A stretch of 64,000 nt of DNA from Tipula vernalis (lineage: Eukaryota; Arthropoda; Insecta; Diptera; Tipulidae). A program made the position numbers and the translations under genes. The DNA lies in contig OY282560.1 of the NCBI GenBank assembly GCA_958295665.1, positions 85,846,311-85,910,310 on the forward strand. Reading direction: 5' to 3'. Within the stretch, counting starts at the first letter, position 1; each line of letters starts with the position of its first letter. The notes below the pieces were generated by a model. That model was not told the DNA's origin. It made no database searches and was given only the letters and a program-made list of their open reading frames with translations. Shown here in pieces: positions 1 through 10,422 of the stretch.

Positions 1-97
1 GGAAATACAACTGTAGTCAGCATGCCTAAAATCGAAATGAAAAGAATTGCTAGAACTACACAAAGTATTACATTTTTTTTTTTTTTTTTTGGAAAAT

Positions 98-397
98 TTA
101 TGTCTTGATTGAAGTATGATAAACGCTCGTACATTCAGTAAAATTCTCACAAATACATAAGATCAGTTGAAGAAACCAAATCGATAAATTTGCCTCAACT
201 ATTGCTTCAACAGCATCAATTGCTGTGCTAGCAAAGTAATCAGTGACTGCTAATCCTTTTTGGTCAGAAGAAGAGGCTGTGAAAACTCCATCAATGTCAA
301 TCCAAGGAAAATTGAAGCCTCTAGTAACCATTAGTCGTTCACCAAACTGTGAACGACGTAGTTGGGTGGGAAATTTTCGAATACTAGAGGCTTTCAA
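98..397 (-). other. Unrecognised coding-like ORF fragment
   Basis: A 99-residue frame open between stops, with no in-frame ATG at its left end. The residue composition looks like real protein (for example PWIDIDGVF and VTDYFAST) rather than AT-rich noise. A GT lies after the codons for ANLSIW, so this could be one exon of a host gene or a captured exon next to the Tc1-like relic, whose inverted repeat starts close by. I do not recognise the family. The overlapping + frame looks like a shadow. Confidence 0.3.
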
Positions 398-1690
398 GTT
401 TCATTTTAAATACATACATTTATGACTCAATTTAAAGAAAAAAAAAACAATTTACCTGCAATTTAGGGGGAAAACCCGAAGAAATGCTAAAATTTTCAAA
501 ATACCCTATTTGTGACTTAAGGGCGTAGAAATAATGGAATAAAGTAAACATTTTTTTATTTTATTTTTCATTTTGCGATACAATCCTGCAAGTGCTACGC
601 AACAAAATTGGTCAAACAATTAGCTTACTTTTACTCCTACCATCATCGGGCATAAGAGGGGATCTTGAACGAGCCTCTTTCAAACGAATTTCATCAAGCT
701 TAGTGAGAATAAGGCTTGGTAAAGCTGGTTTGCAAGTACCTAGAACAGTTTAGAAGCCAGAGTTCCCATTACGATTCAAACAAAAACGTTTACTGTGGGC
801 CCAGGAGCGCACGATTCTCGAAATCAAGAGATGTGGAATAACATGATTTTCTCCAATAAATCCACATTCAAACTGCATGTTGGAGAGAACCCGCGACAGG
901 CTTAGTATCGAAAGTCTTTTGAGACTTCCATCGTAAACTGAAGGAGTTATGGTCTGGGGATGTTTTTCTGGAGAAGAAACCGGTCGAATGTGCTTCTTTA
1001 GTTCCAAAGTTACAGTAGCTGTTTATCTGCAAGTCCTACATAACGAATTTGAATCCACCGTGTTAGAGCTTTTCGTCAAGAGTTGCAGATTTATTTTTCA
1101 ACAGGAGTACAATCCATGTCAAACTGTGAAAGTTGTGAGTAACTACCATTTATTAATTTTGAATTGTAGATAATAAAATTAACTTTCAGATAAACAATAA
1201 TAATTTATTAAAAACCTATTTTTGTTTATCTCTACATTAAAAGGTAAAAAATTACTTCGCTGAAGAAAATATTTTGTCTATAATGAAGCTAGAGGTAGCA
1301 AAAAAGCGCCCAGATTTAATTTCTAGCTTTACAAAGTTTGTTGATGAACATCTGGGAATCCATACCTTCAGCGACTTTGAAAAATTTATCAAAGTCAATG
1401 AATCGGAGGTGTACCGCCGTAATAAAAGCAAAAGGCAGTCAAACGATTTGCTAATATTAAAGGTAGAAATTCTATAAACCAACTCAAAATTAAAATAAAA
1501 CAAAAGTGTTTATTCTATTACTTCTACGCCCTTAAGTCCCAAATAGGGTATTTTGAATATTTTGACATTTTTTTCGGTTTTCCCCCTAAATTCCAGGAAA
1601 TTTTTTTTTTTTTAAATTGGATCATACATGTATTTAAAATGAAACAATAAACCAAATTGCCTTCAAATATTTTGAAAATTTTGGCAACCA
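378..1690 (+). mobile_element. Tc1-like transposon relic with long inverted repeats
   Basis: The two ends are inverted copies of each other over about 150 bp or more. The left arm runs about 378-545 and the right arm about 1505-1690. Both contain AATTTAGGGGGAAAACC and GACTTAAGGGCGTAGAA. Between them lie decayed pieces of a Tc1 transposase on the + strand. Long terminal repeats of this sort are typical of some Tc1 subfamilies. Outer limits and target duplication are not clear. Confidence 0.7.
590..1490 (+). pseudogene. Tc1-like transposase, degenerate
   Basis: Pieces of a Tc1/mariner-superfamily transposase appear in order on the + strand. An N-terminal part (about 590-830) includes the KRLLWAQER block. 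Next come VMVWGCFSGEETG near 946-980 and FQQEYNPCQT near 1099-1128, where the second catalytic Asp of the DDE triad is replaced by Glu. The C-terminal stretch KNYFAEEN...IMKLEVAKKRP (about 1245-1315) lacks the block carrying the catalytic Glu context. About 110 nt between the last two pieces starts with GTGAGT and ends with AAAAG, which could be an intron or a chance insertion. Internal stops make it non-functional. Confidence 0.65.
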
Positions 1691-1749
1691 AGATCCCAAT
1701 TTGTAAAAAAATATGTTTGACCAATTGTTTTGTGTTTGGAGTTTTTTCA

Positions 1750-2209
1750 CTCAGAATTCTTTCGGACAGGACCGATGGACGAAATTTGAACAGTAAATAG
1801 AGAATGGCTCAAGGAAGAAAAGTTATATAGTGCCGATGTGTGCTTTTACCCTGGCCACCCCTTCTCGGGGTGGAAATTAGTTCGAGTTATTCGTGAAAAA
1901 TCGCTTTAAAAAATGCATTTTATAGAACAAAAATCAACATTTTCAATCGCGAATAACTCGAAAAATATTGATTTATCTAAAAAGAACTTTTAGAACATTT
2001 TTGGCTAAGAATTCATCCCTCTATCGATTTCTGCGGTTATTTTGAGTGTACTAATTTCCACCCCCCCCCCCCCTTCCCCCTAGAAAAGGGATGACATCCA
2101 CCCCAGGGGTAAAAGCACACATTCGCACTTTATAATTTTTGTTCCTTGAGCCTTTCCCTACTTACTGTAAAGTTTCACGTAAATCGGTGTTATCCGAAAG
2201 AATTCTGAG
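1750..2209. repeat. Fold-back MITE
   Basis: Arms of about 130 bp at 1750-1880 and 2075-2209 are inverted copies, beginning CTCAGAATTCTTTCGGA on each side and both containing GTGTGCTTTTACCC. There is no coding capacity. The right arm contains a run of about 14 C at 2062-2075 next to the sequence matching the left arm GGGTGGAAATTAG. No clear target duplication is visible. The superfamily is unassigned. Confidence 0.75.
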
Positions 2210-2797
2210 GTAATAACCTATTTTTACCGTCAAACATTAGACTTACTGCATTGGAGGCTGAAACCGAGTCGAGTCTTGCTAACATTCCTTTTTTCCCTTC
2301 GATCTTATTTTATGTAAAAGGGTGTACGGTGGACCCGGCATATCCCGGGAATCTTACTTAGGCTTGGTCGTACATCTCAATCAAAATCAATCAAGAGTAA
2401 AAGTTCATTCTTGTATCGACCATCCAAAATCAAACATCGAAAAATAAAATCGCTTTACGTGCTCTATTGAGCTATTACTTTATTTTGTTTGTGCAATAAC
2501 TTTGGTACTTTGGGGATCAACCGGGATATTAGAACCGGTGTGAAGTATTTCATACAAAGTGTATAGCTAAATATATTAACGAAAAGCGTACATTTAGACA
2601 AGGAAAAACACACATGGAGTCAAAGTAATCGGAACAACAAAAGTAATGAATTGCTTCGATTAGGCATAAAAACCTCTTAAATTTTTTCAAACAATGTCCA
2701 TCTAATGCTTACACATTTTATTTTAAGCAATATAACTGATTTACAATAAAATGTACAGCAAGAGGTGAAATAACATTCAAAATTAACAATAATAACA
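2210..2797. other. No recognisable feature
   Basis: AT-rich spacer between the MITE and the first recognisable Helitron frame. It could include the non-coding 5' part of the Helitron, but no end motif was identified. Confidence 0.4.
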
Positions 2798-5130
2798 ATG
2801 TGCCCGTCAGTCACGCCACTCGATAGTTTAGAAGGTGAAAGACGTTTGTTTGAGTACAGACAGCGAATGAGACAAATCGGAGGTTCTGAAAAGGCAGCTG
2901 ATTATGAAGTACGGCTTTCACAACTTAGGGAGCAAGGAAACAATGAAAGTAGCAACGAACGGGAATTGCGATTAAGGAGTAACCGTGAACACAGTTTTCA
3001 GTCGCGATTAAGAGACTCTATTGATCCATCTCATGGCTAAAATTCAGCATTTTTCTATAACTTTTCTATATTAGTCGGTTCTAATTGGTTCCATGAATAA
3101 AATATGTCTTCCACATTGTCAAGCCAAGAAATTGTCTAATAAATCGGATGGCCTTTGTTACGTAAGCGATAAAGTTAGCCTTCCTCAATTCCAAGACTAT
3201 ACCGAGCCCCTTAATGCTTTCTTCACGATACTCATCCACACTCGAGGCATGTTTTAGAAAATAAGCGTAATCGACAATTAAATTATTTCGGCGGCAAAGA
3301 AATAATGGAGGGCAATTTCAGGTTGACTTAAAAAATTCAAGGGCAGATTTATCATCAAATCCGCAGCCACAAGCCAAATTCCTCCAAATTAATTTTAATT
3401 CCGAAGTCGATCAGCTATCACTTAGCTAAATAACCTTAACAGTTACATAAGAAACCTTAAATCGACCATTGACTCTTTACCAACGAATCATGATTTAAGG
3501 CTGATAGCTCATGCCGATAGAAGACCTGCTGACCAATATCGAGTGAACGAAGTTGCTATACTTATGGTAGACAAATAAAGTGTTCCATGAGATAATTATT
3601 GTACTGCAAAACGAGGAGTAATGAACTTCATCGAATCTCTGAACTTCATACCATACAAGTCGTTGCATCAGGAGCGGAAAATCATAGTAAAACTGATGAT
3701 TCGTGATATAATACAAATAATAATCTATAAACAACTATTTAATCAAATGTGTATAGATATGATTGCTAAAATTAAAACCGAAAGATTAAATATATCCGAA
3801 ATCATCAATCATCCGTAAAATTTAGATGCAAATCCGAGAGACATTGGTCAAATAATCATATTACAGTCATCGTTCACTGGCTCACCACATTACATGCATG
3901 AACTGATTTGTTTATTATTTTTACCACTAATCCAGACTGGCCAGAGAACAAGGCAGAACTTTTTCAAGGACAAAGAGCATTCGACCGACATGAAGGGTTT
4001 CCACCTAAAAGTAAAATAAAATTAACGGATCACTAAAAACAAAATTTTTGGTACAGCTTTAGCCAAAACGTGGACTGCCACATGTTTATATTTTGGTATG
4101 GTTTAAGGAGAAAATCACACCCGATAATATTGATAAGATAATATCTGCGAAAATAACTGATAGAAATTCTAATCCTATTTTATTCGATATTATTTCGAAA
4201 AATATGTTATATGGACCGTGTTGGGCGCAAAACCTCCATTCTCCGTGCATGATTACCGGTAATTGTAGCAAACAATATCCTCGAGCATTTTGTTCGAAAA
4301 CATAGACCGCAGATGACGTTTACCGCCATTATCGTCGAAGATCTCCATCGGATGGAGGTTTTCAGTAGTTGGGTAGTGCCTATACTGTTCCGGTCTTTCG
4401 AAGTATTTCAAAGCACGTATCAATGTTGAATTCTGCCATTCCATACAAGCAATTAAGTATACGTGAATGTGGGGTTCGGATCAAGCTACTTTTTTTTTTG
4501 TTGAAAATAACAGAGATGAACTTCAGAATTACGTGAACGGTCGGTACATTAGTAACTCAGAGGCGGTGTGGCGTATTCTCGACGGTTGCATATTTATCCA
4601 TTCATTTAGAGAATGGGTAGCGAGTTTATTTTTCTGAAAATAATATTTAAAATAAATTGGAAGAGCCCCCCACTACTACTTTAATCGAATTTTTCAAATT
4701 AAACAATGAGGAACAATCGAAATTGTCACGACGCCGGCAAGCGGAAGATGTTCCTGGTCACCCTGGAATTCAGACAGATTCAGCTATTGGACGAGTCTAC
4801 ACTATTCAGCCTAATTATTATTTCATCATACAAGTAGTTCCACATTTTTTACAGATTTAAAGACTACTGTTGACGGCGATATAAAGCCAACCTTTCAAGC
4901 TGCTTGCCAAAGACTTGGTCTGTTACAATCATATAACCACTGGGAAGCTAAGATAATTGTTTGTGATTCTGTTATATTTTGCCAATTATCTGATGCTATA
5001 TCTCTAAGGAACCAATTCAAAGAAGCGCTGTGCAAAGATATTCTACATCAAGGACGGATTAGATAAGGAAACTATGAATTGTCTTATTTGGACAATATTC
5101 GGGTGGATTTGGTTTTGTCTTTTCGTTTTT
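2798..5130 (+). mobile_element. Helitron relic (Rep/helicase-type transposase)
   Basis: Decayed Helitron protein segments occur in family order on the + strand. At 2798-3040 lies the basic, Arg/Glu-rich N-terminal region (ESSNERELRLRSNREHS). At about 3700-3800 is the block with DMIAKIKTERLN, at about 3900-4000 the FTTNPDWPE block of the Rep region, and at 4093-4305 the segment YGPCWAQN..SPCM..GNCSKQYPRAF. At about 4500-4640 is NYVNGRYISNSEAVWRIL, at 4657-4860 PPTTTLIEFF and VPGHPGIQTD..GRVYTIQPN, and up to about 5050 the FQAAC and NHW block. Several frameshifts and stops are present. The helicase C-terminus and the 3' hairpin end were not found. It abuts a BEL/Pao relic. Confidence 0.75.
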
Positions 5131-5159
5131 GCAATCTTGACATCACTTTCGGATGAATT

Positions 5160-6510
5160 TTAAATCTTCTCTCAGCCTTGGAATCATTAACTTTTGGCGC
5201 ATCATGTCATTCAACCTGTTTCATGATTTTGGTGTAGGTATCGGCTGTGATAGTGACTCACCAAGAGTTCTGTTACTGTGTCACGTTGAGGCAAAATTAT
5301 TGGTTTTTAAGAAACCCATCGACTTCCGGTAGCTGGCTAATTCTCCCCTTCACCGTCAACAGGAGGTTTTGATTATCCCAATATGGTAACAAGTTGTAAA
5401 TTTTGCTGTTTTGTCCAACACAAACACTCTGCTGCAAGAAGATAATTTCTGTTTTATAGGCTCTAAATTGAGCCATTCGAATGATTTCATGCTTTGCTGC
5501 AGCAATTCTCTCGCAACTCAACGACAACCAACTTTTGATCTTAACATTGCGAACCTAACAACACACCTAACATTTGTGTACCAATACATTTTACACATTT
5601 GGTGAACTCTTCTGCTCTTATTTGCTCATCCCATCCAGTGTCAGCATGCGAAACCTCCTGTATAATCATTTTGAAATGAATGACCAGGCAGCAAACCAAT
5701 GTAACCTTTAGGATCATAGATGCTCATCGAGAATCTCAATAGGTCGCGTTCCCTAGGTATTTTTGTCTCTTCGAGAATTTCCAAATCAAGCCTAAGTTTA
5801 TTGATTCGGTACCGAAAAACGTCTGCATTAGGATCCCATCGCAGTTCTAAGACTTTCTAAAATTGATCCTCGATGTCCAAATTCTTATCTTTTTGACTTG
5901 TATTTCACCCAGTGCCATAATCACGTTCTCAGAATTGGACATCCAACCCTTCATTTCGAAGCCAGCCTGTGAATGGACCCAATTGAATTGTGCTGAGATT
6001 TTGATAGCTGCTTTGACCTGTCAACTTTCCTTCTCAAAACTTGAATAAAACATGTAATAAAGGCTTTAACAATATATTATTTAGCGAAATACCAGCCACT
6101 TTAGCTGCCGTGTCCCAGACTAGTTCGCTGCTTAATCGGAATCGCCATTGAATAACTTTCGGGGACAACGCCATTGAATAACTTTCGGGAAGTCTGACTT
6201 CATTATGCATCCACAAGAGGCCAATCATGTAACGTTGATCCATTTTTCGACTTGTTTTTTCCATAATTTGCATAGCACGCCGATTTGATTCATCTTTCCT
6301 TCTTCATGAGAAAATGTGTCTTTATAAGCTAATGAAGGACCTCGTCAGTATTGCATTGGCACTTATGCACGTGATAAACCTTCCCGAATTCTTTCACAGC
6401 AGCAAAGGGTCCACACACAACCCTGAAAATAGTTCACCAGCCTCACCTTCTTTGACGTCGATTGTTGTTGCCAAGCACCAATGATTTAGACCGATTAAAA
6501 TTTTCGGACC
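5160..6510 (-). pseudogene. BEL/Pao retrotransposon pol relic, downstream part
   Basis: Read on the minus strand from 6510 downwards, segments of a BEL/Pao polyprotein occur in order. The reverse-transcriptase N-terminal block ILIGLNHW lies at about 6475-6505. The RT segment with RYMIGLLW and LPESYSMAL is at 6034-6273. A connection block with YDPKGYIGLLPG lies at about 5690-5750, and the integrase N-terminal region with LLTVKGRI at 5297-5527. The integrase zinc-like block follows down to about 5160. Stops and frameshifts interrupt it throughout. The upstream part of the same copy continues at 20528, beyond the CsRn1-type insertion. Confidence 0.75.
6507..6510. repeat. Target-site duplication GACC, left copy
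   Basis: GACC sits directly before the 5' LTR and again at 20524-20527 directly after the 3' LTR. Deleting the element plus one copy rejoins the BEL/Pao relic in frame, which supports the boundary. Confidence 0.8.
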
Positions 6511-6692
6511 TGTAGCAGCACCATCGTGGAAGTACCCAACATACCAACATCGAAATGAGCAACGGGTAACACTAATTAAAAAAGGTACGACAGACAACAC
6601 AAAAACGTTTTGACAGATATACAAAAAAAGTCTCTTGTGTGCGTTCGCACGATTAACACGTCTAATAGCTCATAAATTGGAATCTATCCATA
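6511..6692 (+). repeat. 5' LTR of CsRn1-type element (shortened)
   Basis: Begins TGTAGCAGCACCATCG and ends CTATCCATA. It matches the 3' LTR except that about 150 bp present in the 3' copy are missing here after CGTCTAATAG. Both break points carry TAG, so a microhomology deletion is likely. The missing part contains the TATAAATATTC stretch, so this LTR may lack its promoter. Confidence 0.85.
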
Positions 6693-6694
6693 AT

Positions 6695-6711
6695 TGGTGA
6701 CCCCGATGTGA
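6695..6711 (+). other. Primer-binding site, tRNA-Trp type
   Basis: TGGTGACCCCGATGTG lies two bases after the 5' LTR. It is complementary, with one mismatch, to the 3' end of eukaryotic tRNA-Trp as I know it. This primer is typical of CsRn1-clade elements. Confidence 0.8.
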
Positions 6712-6992
6712 TTTTTTCAAGTGAAATTATCAAATAACATTTTATAGTGAGTGATTTCGACGTGCGCGATTTTTAAGTGCATTTTCTTCGCATATTAAGT
6801 GTATACAGTACGAACACGCGGTAACGAAGCAAGTAACGGTAAAAACACGCGGTAGCATAGGCAAGCGAAATCGGTTAGTTGATAAAATAGTATATTAATT
6901 ATCAAACGATATATACTGTTGCTGTCGGTCGACAAACACGAAATAACGATTAATTTTTTGTCAATTTATACCGATTCAATTCATAACAAAAT

Positions 6993-7768
6993 ATGTCCGA
7001 CGACGACGAAAAAAACGTTCACAAAACAAACAGCGGTGAAATAGCACGAGTGTCTATTAAAGTGCCACCATTTTGGGTGGAGTGCCCCGAAATTTGGTTT
7101 GCCCAAGTAGAGGCGCAATTCGAGACATGCAAAGTGACGAGTAATGCTACGAAATTTAACATAATCGTGGACGGTGTCGAAAGCCAGTATTAGAGCAGGT
7201 ATCGGAGACCATATTAAATCCACCTGCTCACGGAAAATACGACAATTTTAAAAAATGTGTTTTGGAGGTATATAGTGTCTCCAAGCAACGAAAAATGCGA
7301 AAACTAAGTAGCTGCGAGTTAACGAAGCTGGCTGGCGCAAAAATCGGTGAAGATTTTCTTCGAAGCATCTGGCTGGAACGACTTCCACCACAAGTACGAG
7401 CGATTTTGTCAACGAGTGAGGTTACACTTAAAACAATGGCGACATTAGCAGATCGAATCATGGACGCAGCTGGTTCCTCTACCGTTTTTATGGTCAATGA
7501 AGAAGCCCCGCCGTCAAATGCGACGAATCAAGTGGAAAAACTGACACAGATGGTAAGCAATATCGAGAGACGAATCGAGATGATGGACCTACATTACCGG
7601 CAACAACGGGCCAGATCACGAGGCCGATCGCAAAATCGTCAGCAATCACGAACGCCTAGCCAGGATGAATTATGTTGGTACCATCAAACCTACGGAGACA
7701 AAGCAGCTAAATGTCGAGAGCCTTATTCTAAAAGACAGGCGCCTAATGTAACCATTCCAAAAAACTAA
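6993..7768 (+). pseudogene. CsRn1-type gag, frameshifted
   Basis: The frame starts at the ATG at 6993 and contains the capsid-like stretch VPPFWVECPEIWFAQVEAQF, then meets a stop near 7192. A second frame (7262-7768) continues with FLRSIWLERLPPQVRAIL and ends in a zinc-finger region CWYHQTYGDKAAKCREPY. This is the C-x2-H-x9-C-x3-C finger of CsRn1 gag, but the last Cys is Tyr here. In the family, gag packages element RNA. This copy is broken by at least one frameshift and a lost finger ligand. Confidence 0.8.
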
Positions 7769-7769
7769 T

Positions 7770-8411
7770 AGGCCAGTCGCCTAATACAGGCAACGCGGGT
7801 CGTACAAAAGCGCGACTTATCGCTATTGATAATTTAACAAAGTCGAAATTCTTAGTCGACACAGGCGCGGATGTTTCAGTGCTTCCGCCTACGATCAGCG
7901 ATTGGCAAAAAACCTCCAGCAGCGACAAAACTATTTGCAGCTAACGGTGGCGAAATTAAAACATATGGCACCAAATGTCTGACTCTCTCATTGGGTCTAC
8001 GAAGAAGTTTCACCTGGGATTTCATTATAGCCGACGTTACTACATCGATCATCGGAGCTGATTTTTTACCCCATTTCGAACTCTTGGTGGACATCAAAAA
8101 CGGTCAGCTGATCGACAGCCTGCGACCAAATTGTCAGTCAAGGCAGTTCAACAAAAGACAGGTGAGCAAACTTTGAAAACCTATGATATTAATTCCGAGT
8201 TTGCAGATTTATTGCACGAATTCCGCGACGTAATTGTCTTCACGAATACTAAGAAAGGCAAAGTTAGTACGACGGCTCACCACATCACAATGACAGGTCA
8301 GCCAGTCTGTGCCAAATCACGAAAGCTGTCGCCCGAAAAACTTAAGGCTGCTCAAAATGAATTCCAATTTCTAATGGATCAGGGGATAATTCGCCCTTCC
8401 AAAAGTAATTG
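7770..8411 (+). pseudogene. CsRn1-type protease and RT N-terminus
   Basis: The aspartic protease active site FLVDTGADVSVLPP is encoded at about 7850-7890. After a frameshift, 7871-8176 encodes the rest of the protease (FIIADVTTSIIGADFL). The frame 8131-8442 encodes the start of RT, including PVCAKSRKLSPEKLKAAQNE. Coding stops at 8411 exactly where the nested insert begins. The same reading frame resumes at 17852 once the insert and one duplicate of the target are removed. Confidence 0.82.
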
Positions 8412-9038
8412 TGTAACGAAATCCCCAAAGGGATTACGTTAACAGACATGAGAATAGAGGTCTGATGCGGTATAGTAGCTGGTATAGTAGCTTTTCAGAC
8501 ATACTCTCATGCTTGAATAACCGCATGAAGAACAAAATTAGACGGGAAAAGGAAATTGAAAATTACTTGCCACGGCCTCAGCGGCAAAAAAAAATAATAA
8601 GCAGGGAGTGATCGATCCGGAGTGGCCGTCTCAATTCTAGGCGATCACCGCCGTGACTGTCACACGGGCCTCCCCTCATCGGCCCGCCTACTGGGATGCT
8701 GTTTCCCAGTCGCGACGGCCACCGATGCCACGGAATGAGGAAGGACGCCCGCACGACAATCCCAGCGACAACCCCCCGGAACGGAAACCATCACCCCGAC
8801 GCGATCAACTCATATGGCGTGCCGCCCTCTAGGACAGCCTGTCCTGGAGGAACGAACGGCACGCACGGAACAAGGATGGAAAAAGACCGACCCTTCACAC
8901 GACCACACCTCACATCATTCGATCAATTAGTTTTGTTTAAACGCACATGGTACGGCGTAGCACACAACAACAATAAAATTCAAAGAAAATTTTTGTTACG
9001 GTAAAAAGAAAAAAAATGAAAATTATGCAAGATAGATA

Positions 9039-10386
9039 CAGTATTGTGCAAATTAATGCGAACATAACAATATTTTAATAAAATCATAATGAATACTTTA
9101 AATTTCGTCATATAAAACTGTAAATTTCCTTTTTTTTTACATCAATATATTTTTGTAGTTTATGTTCAAGGTTAACAATCATTATCTTTATTACTTCGCA
9201 TTTCGTTAGTTGTGAAATAAACATTTCAGTCGATCATAACACATTGCACGCATCATAACACATACACAAGTTCTACCTTTAATAATGGATTTAACGGTTA
9301 AAGTTCGCGAAAAAATTATCACACTGAGTAAATACTCGTCTATGACTCAAAGGCAAATTGCCCAATTGTGCCAAGTGAGTTTGACATCTGTTAATAAATT
9401 TGTACGGCTTTCCTCAAAAAATGTGTCCACATCACCGAAAAGAAAGTGTAAATGTGGTCGTAAGCGGAAGACCTCTTCAAGAGACGATAGAATTTTGCTG
9501 AGAAATAGTATTATAAATCCTACAAAGACCAGTGCTGAGCTAAACATTGAGTTACAACATGCTGGAATTAACATTGATCCATCAACAGTACGAAGAAGAC
9601 TTTTGGAATTTGGAAGATTTGCACGAAGGCCCTACAAAAAACAGCTTCTAACATCAAAAATGAAGAGCAAAAGATTGGCATGGGCCAAAAAATATAAAGA
9701 CTGGACAGTTGACAATTGGAAAAATGTTTTGTTTTCTGATGCAAGTCATTTTGAAGTGCACGGTCAACGCTCACAATATGTGCGTCGCAGTAAAGGTGAA
9801 TCGATTAAAGCGGGTCACCTTGTTCAAACTGTGAAACATCCATTAAAACAAATGTTTTGGGGATGTTTTAATTTTAATGGTGTTGGTCCATTATGTCCAG
9901 GTATTGGGATGATGAGTTCAGCTCAATATATTGATGTTTTGAAGGATTATGCGGTTCCAATATTAAAAGACATGAAAAAACGAAATCACCCAATCTTTCA
10001 ACAAGACTTGGCTCCTTGTCACACATCCAAGGCTGTTAAAAAATATTTTGCTGACAATTCCATTACAACATTGGATTGGCCTGGACATTCGCCTGATGTC
10101 AACCCCATCGAGAATTTGTGGGCAATTATGAAGGCAAAATTAAAAAAGATGGATTGCAGTACACTAGAGGCAATGGAGACCTCTATCAATAATATTTGGT
10201 ATGACCTGGACATTACGGATAAAATCTGCCAAAATTTTGTAGAATCAATGCCAAATCGAATACATGACCTTATACAGAAAAAAGGAGGGCACATAAATTA
10301 TTAAATATATGAATTTTTTTTAAATAAAATATAGATTAAAATACAAACAATTTGTTATTTTGTTCGCATTAACTTGCACAATACTG
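9039..10386 (+). mobile_element. Complete Tc1-like transposon
   Basis: This 1348-bp element is flanked by TA on both sides (9037-9038 and 10387-10388). The terminal inverted repeats begin CAGTATTGTGCAA and agree at 25 of the first 26 positions. It carries a single uninterrupted transposase ORF. Size, ends and target are as expected for a canonical Tc1 element. The near-identical ends and intact ORF suggest a recent insertion into the TGTAAC...GTAACA insert. Confidence 0.95.
9285..10304 (+). CDS. Tc1-like DD34E transposase, intact
   Basis: A 339-residue protein, the usual Tc1 length, that would cut out the element at its terminal repeats and join it into TA sites. The N-terminal HTH region (about residues 10-40, YSSMTQRQIAQLC) and a second HTH (about 65-110, PSTVRRRLLEFG) flank a basic linker CGRKRKT. 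The DDE catalytic residues are Asp152 (LFSDASHFEVHG), Asp241 (FQQDLAPCHTSKA) and Glu276 (DVNPIENLW), giving 34 residues between the last two. The first ATG after the left terminal repeat is used. There are no stops or frameshifts, so it could encode active enzyme if transcribed. Confidence 0.95.
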   Translation: MDLTVKVREKIITLSKYSSMTQRQIAQLCQVSLTSVNKFVRLSSKNVSTSPKRKCKCGRKRKTSSRDDRILLRNSIINPTKTSAELNIELQHAGINIDPSTVRRRLLEFGRFARRPYKKQLLTSKMKSKRLAWAKKYKDWTVDNWKNVLFSDASHFEVHGQRSQYVRRSKGESIKAGHLVQTVKHPLKQMFWGCFNFNGVGPLCPGIGMMSSAQYIDVLKDYAVPILKDMKKRNHPIFQQDLAPCHTSKAVKKYFADNSITTLDWPGHSPDVNPIENLWAIMKAKLKKMDCSTLEAMETSINNIWYDLDITDKICQNFVESMPNRIHDLIQKKGGHINY

Positions 10387-10422
10387 TATATGGTAATTAC
10401 GTTAAAACTGATTCTACGTTAA

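Noticed and set aside
8696..9004. 102-residue frame in the GC-rich patch
   Set aside because: Low-complexity composition without family resemblance; more likely non-coding part of the LTR-like insert.
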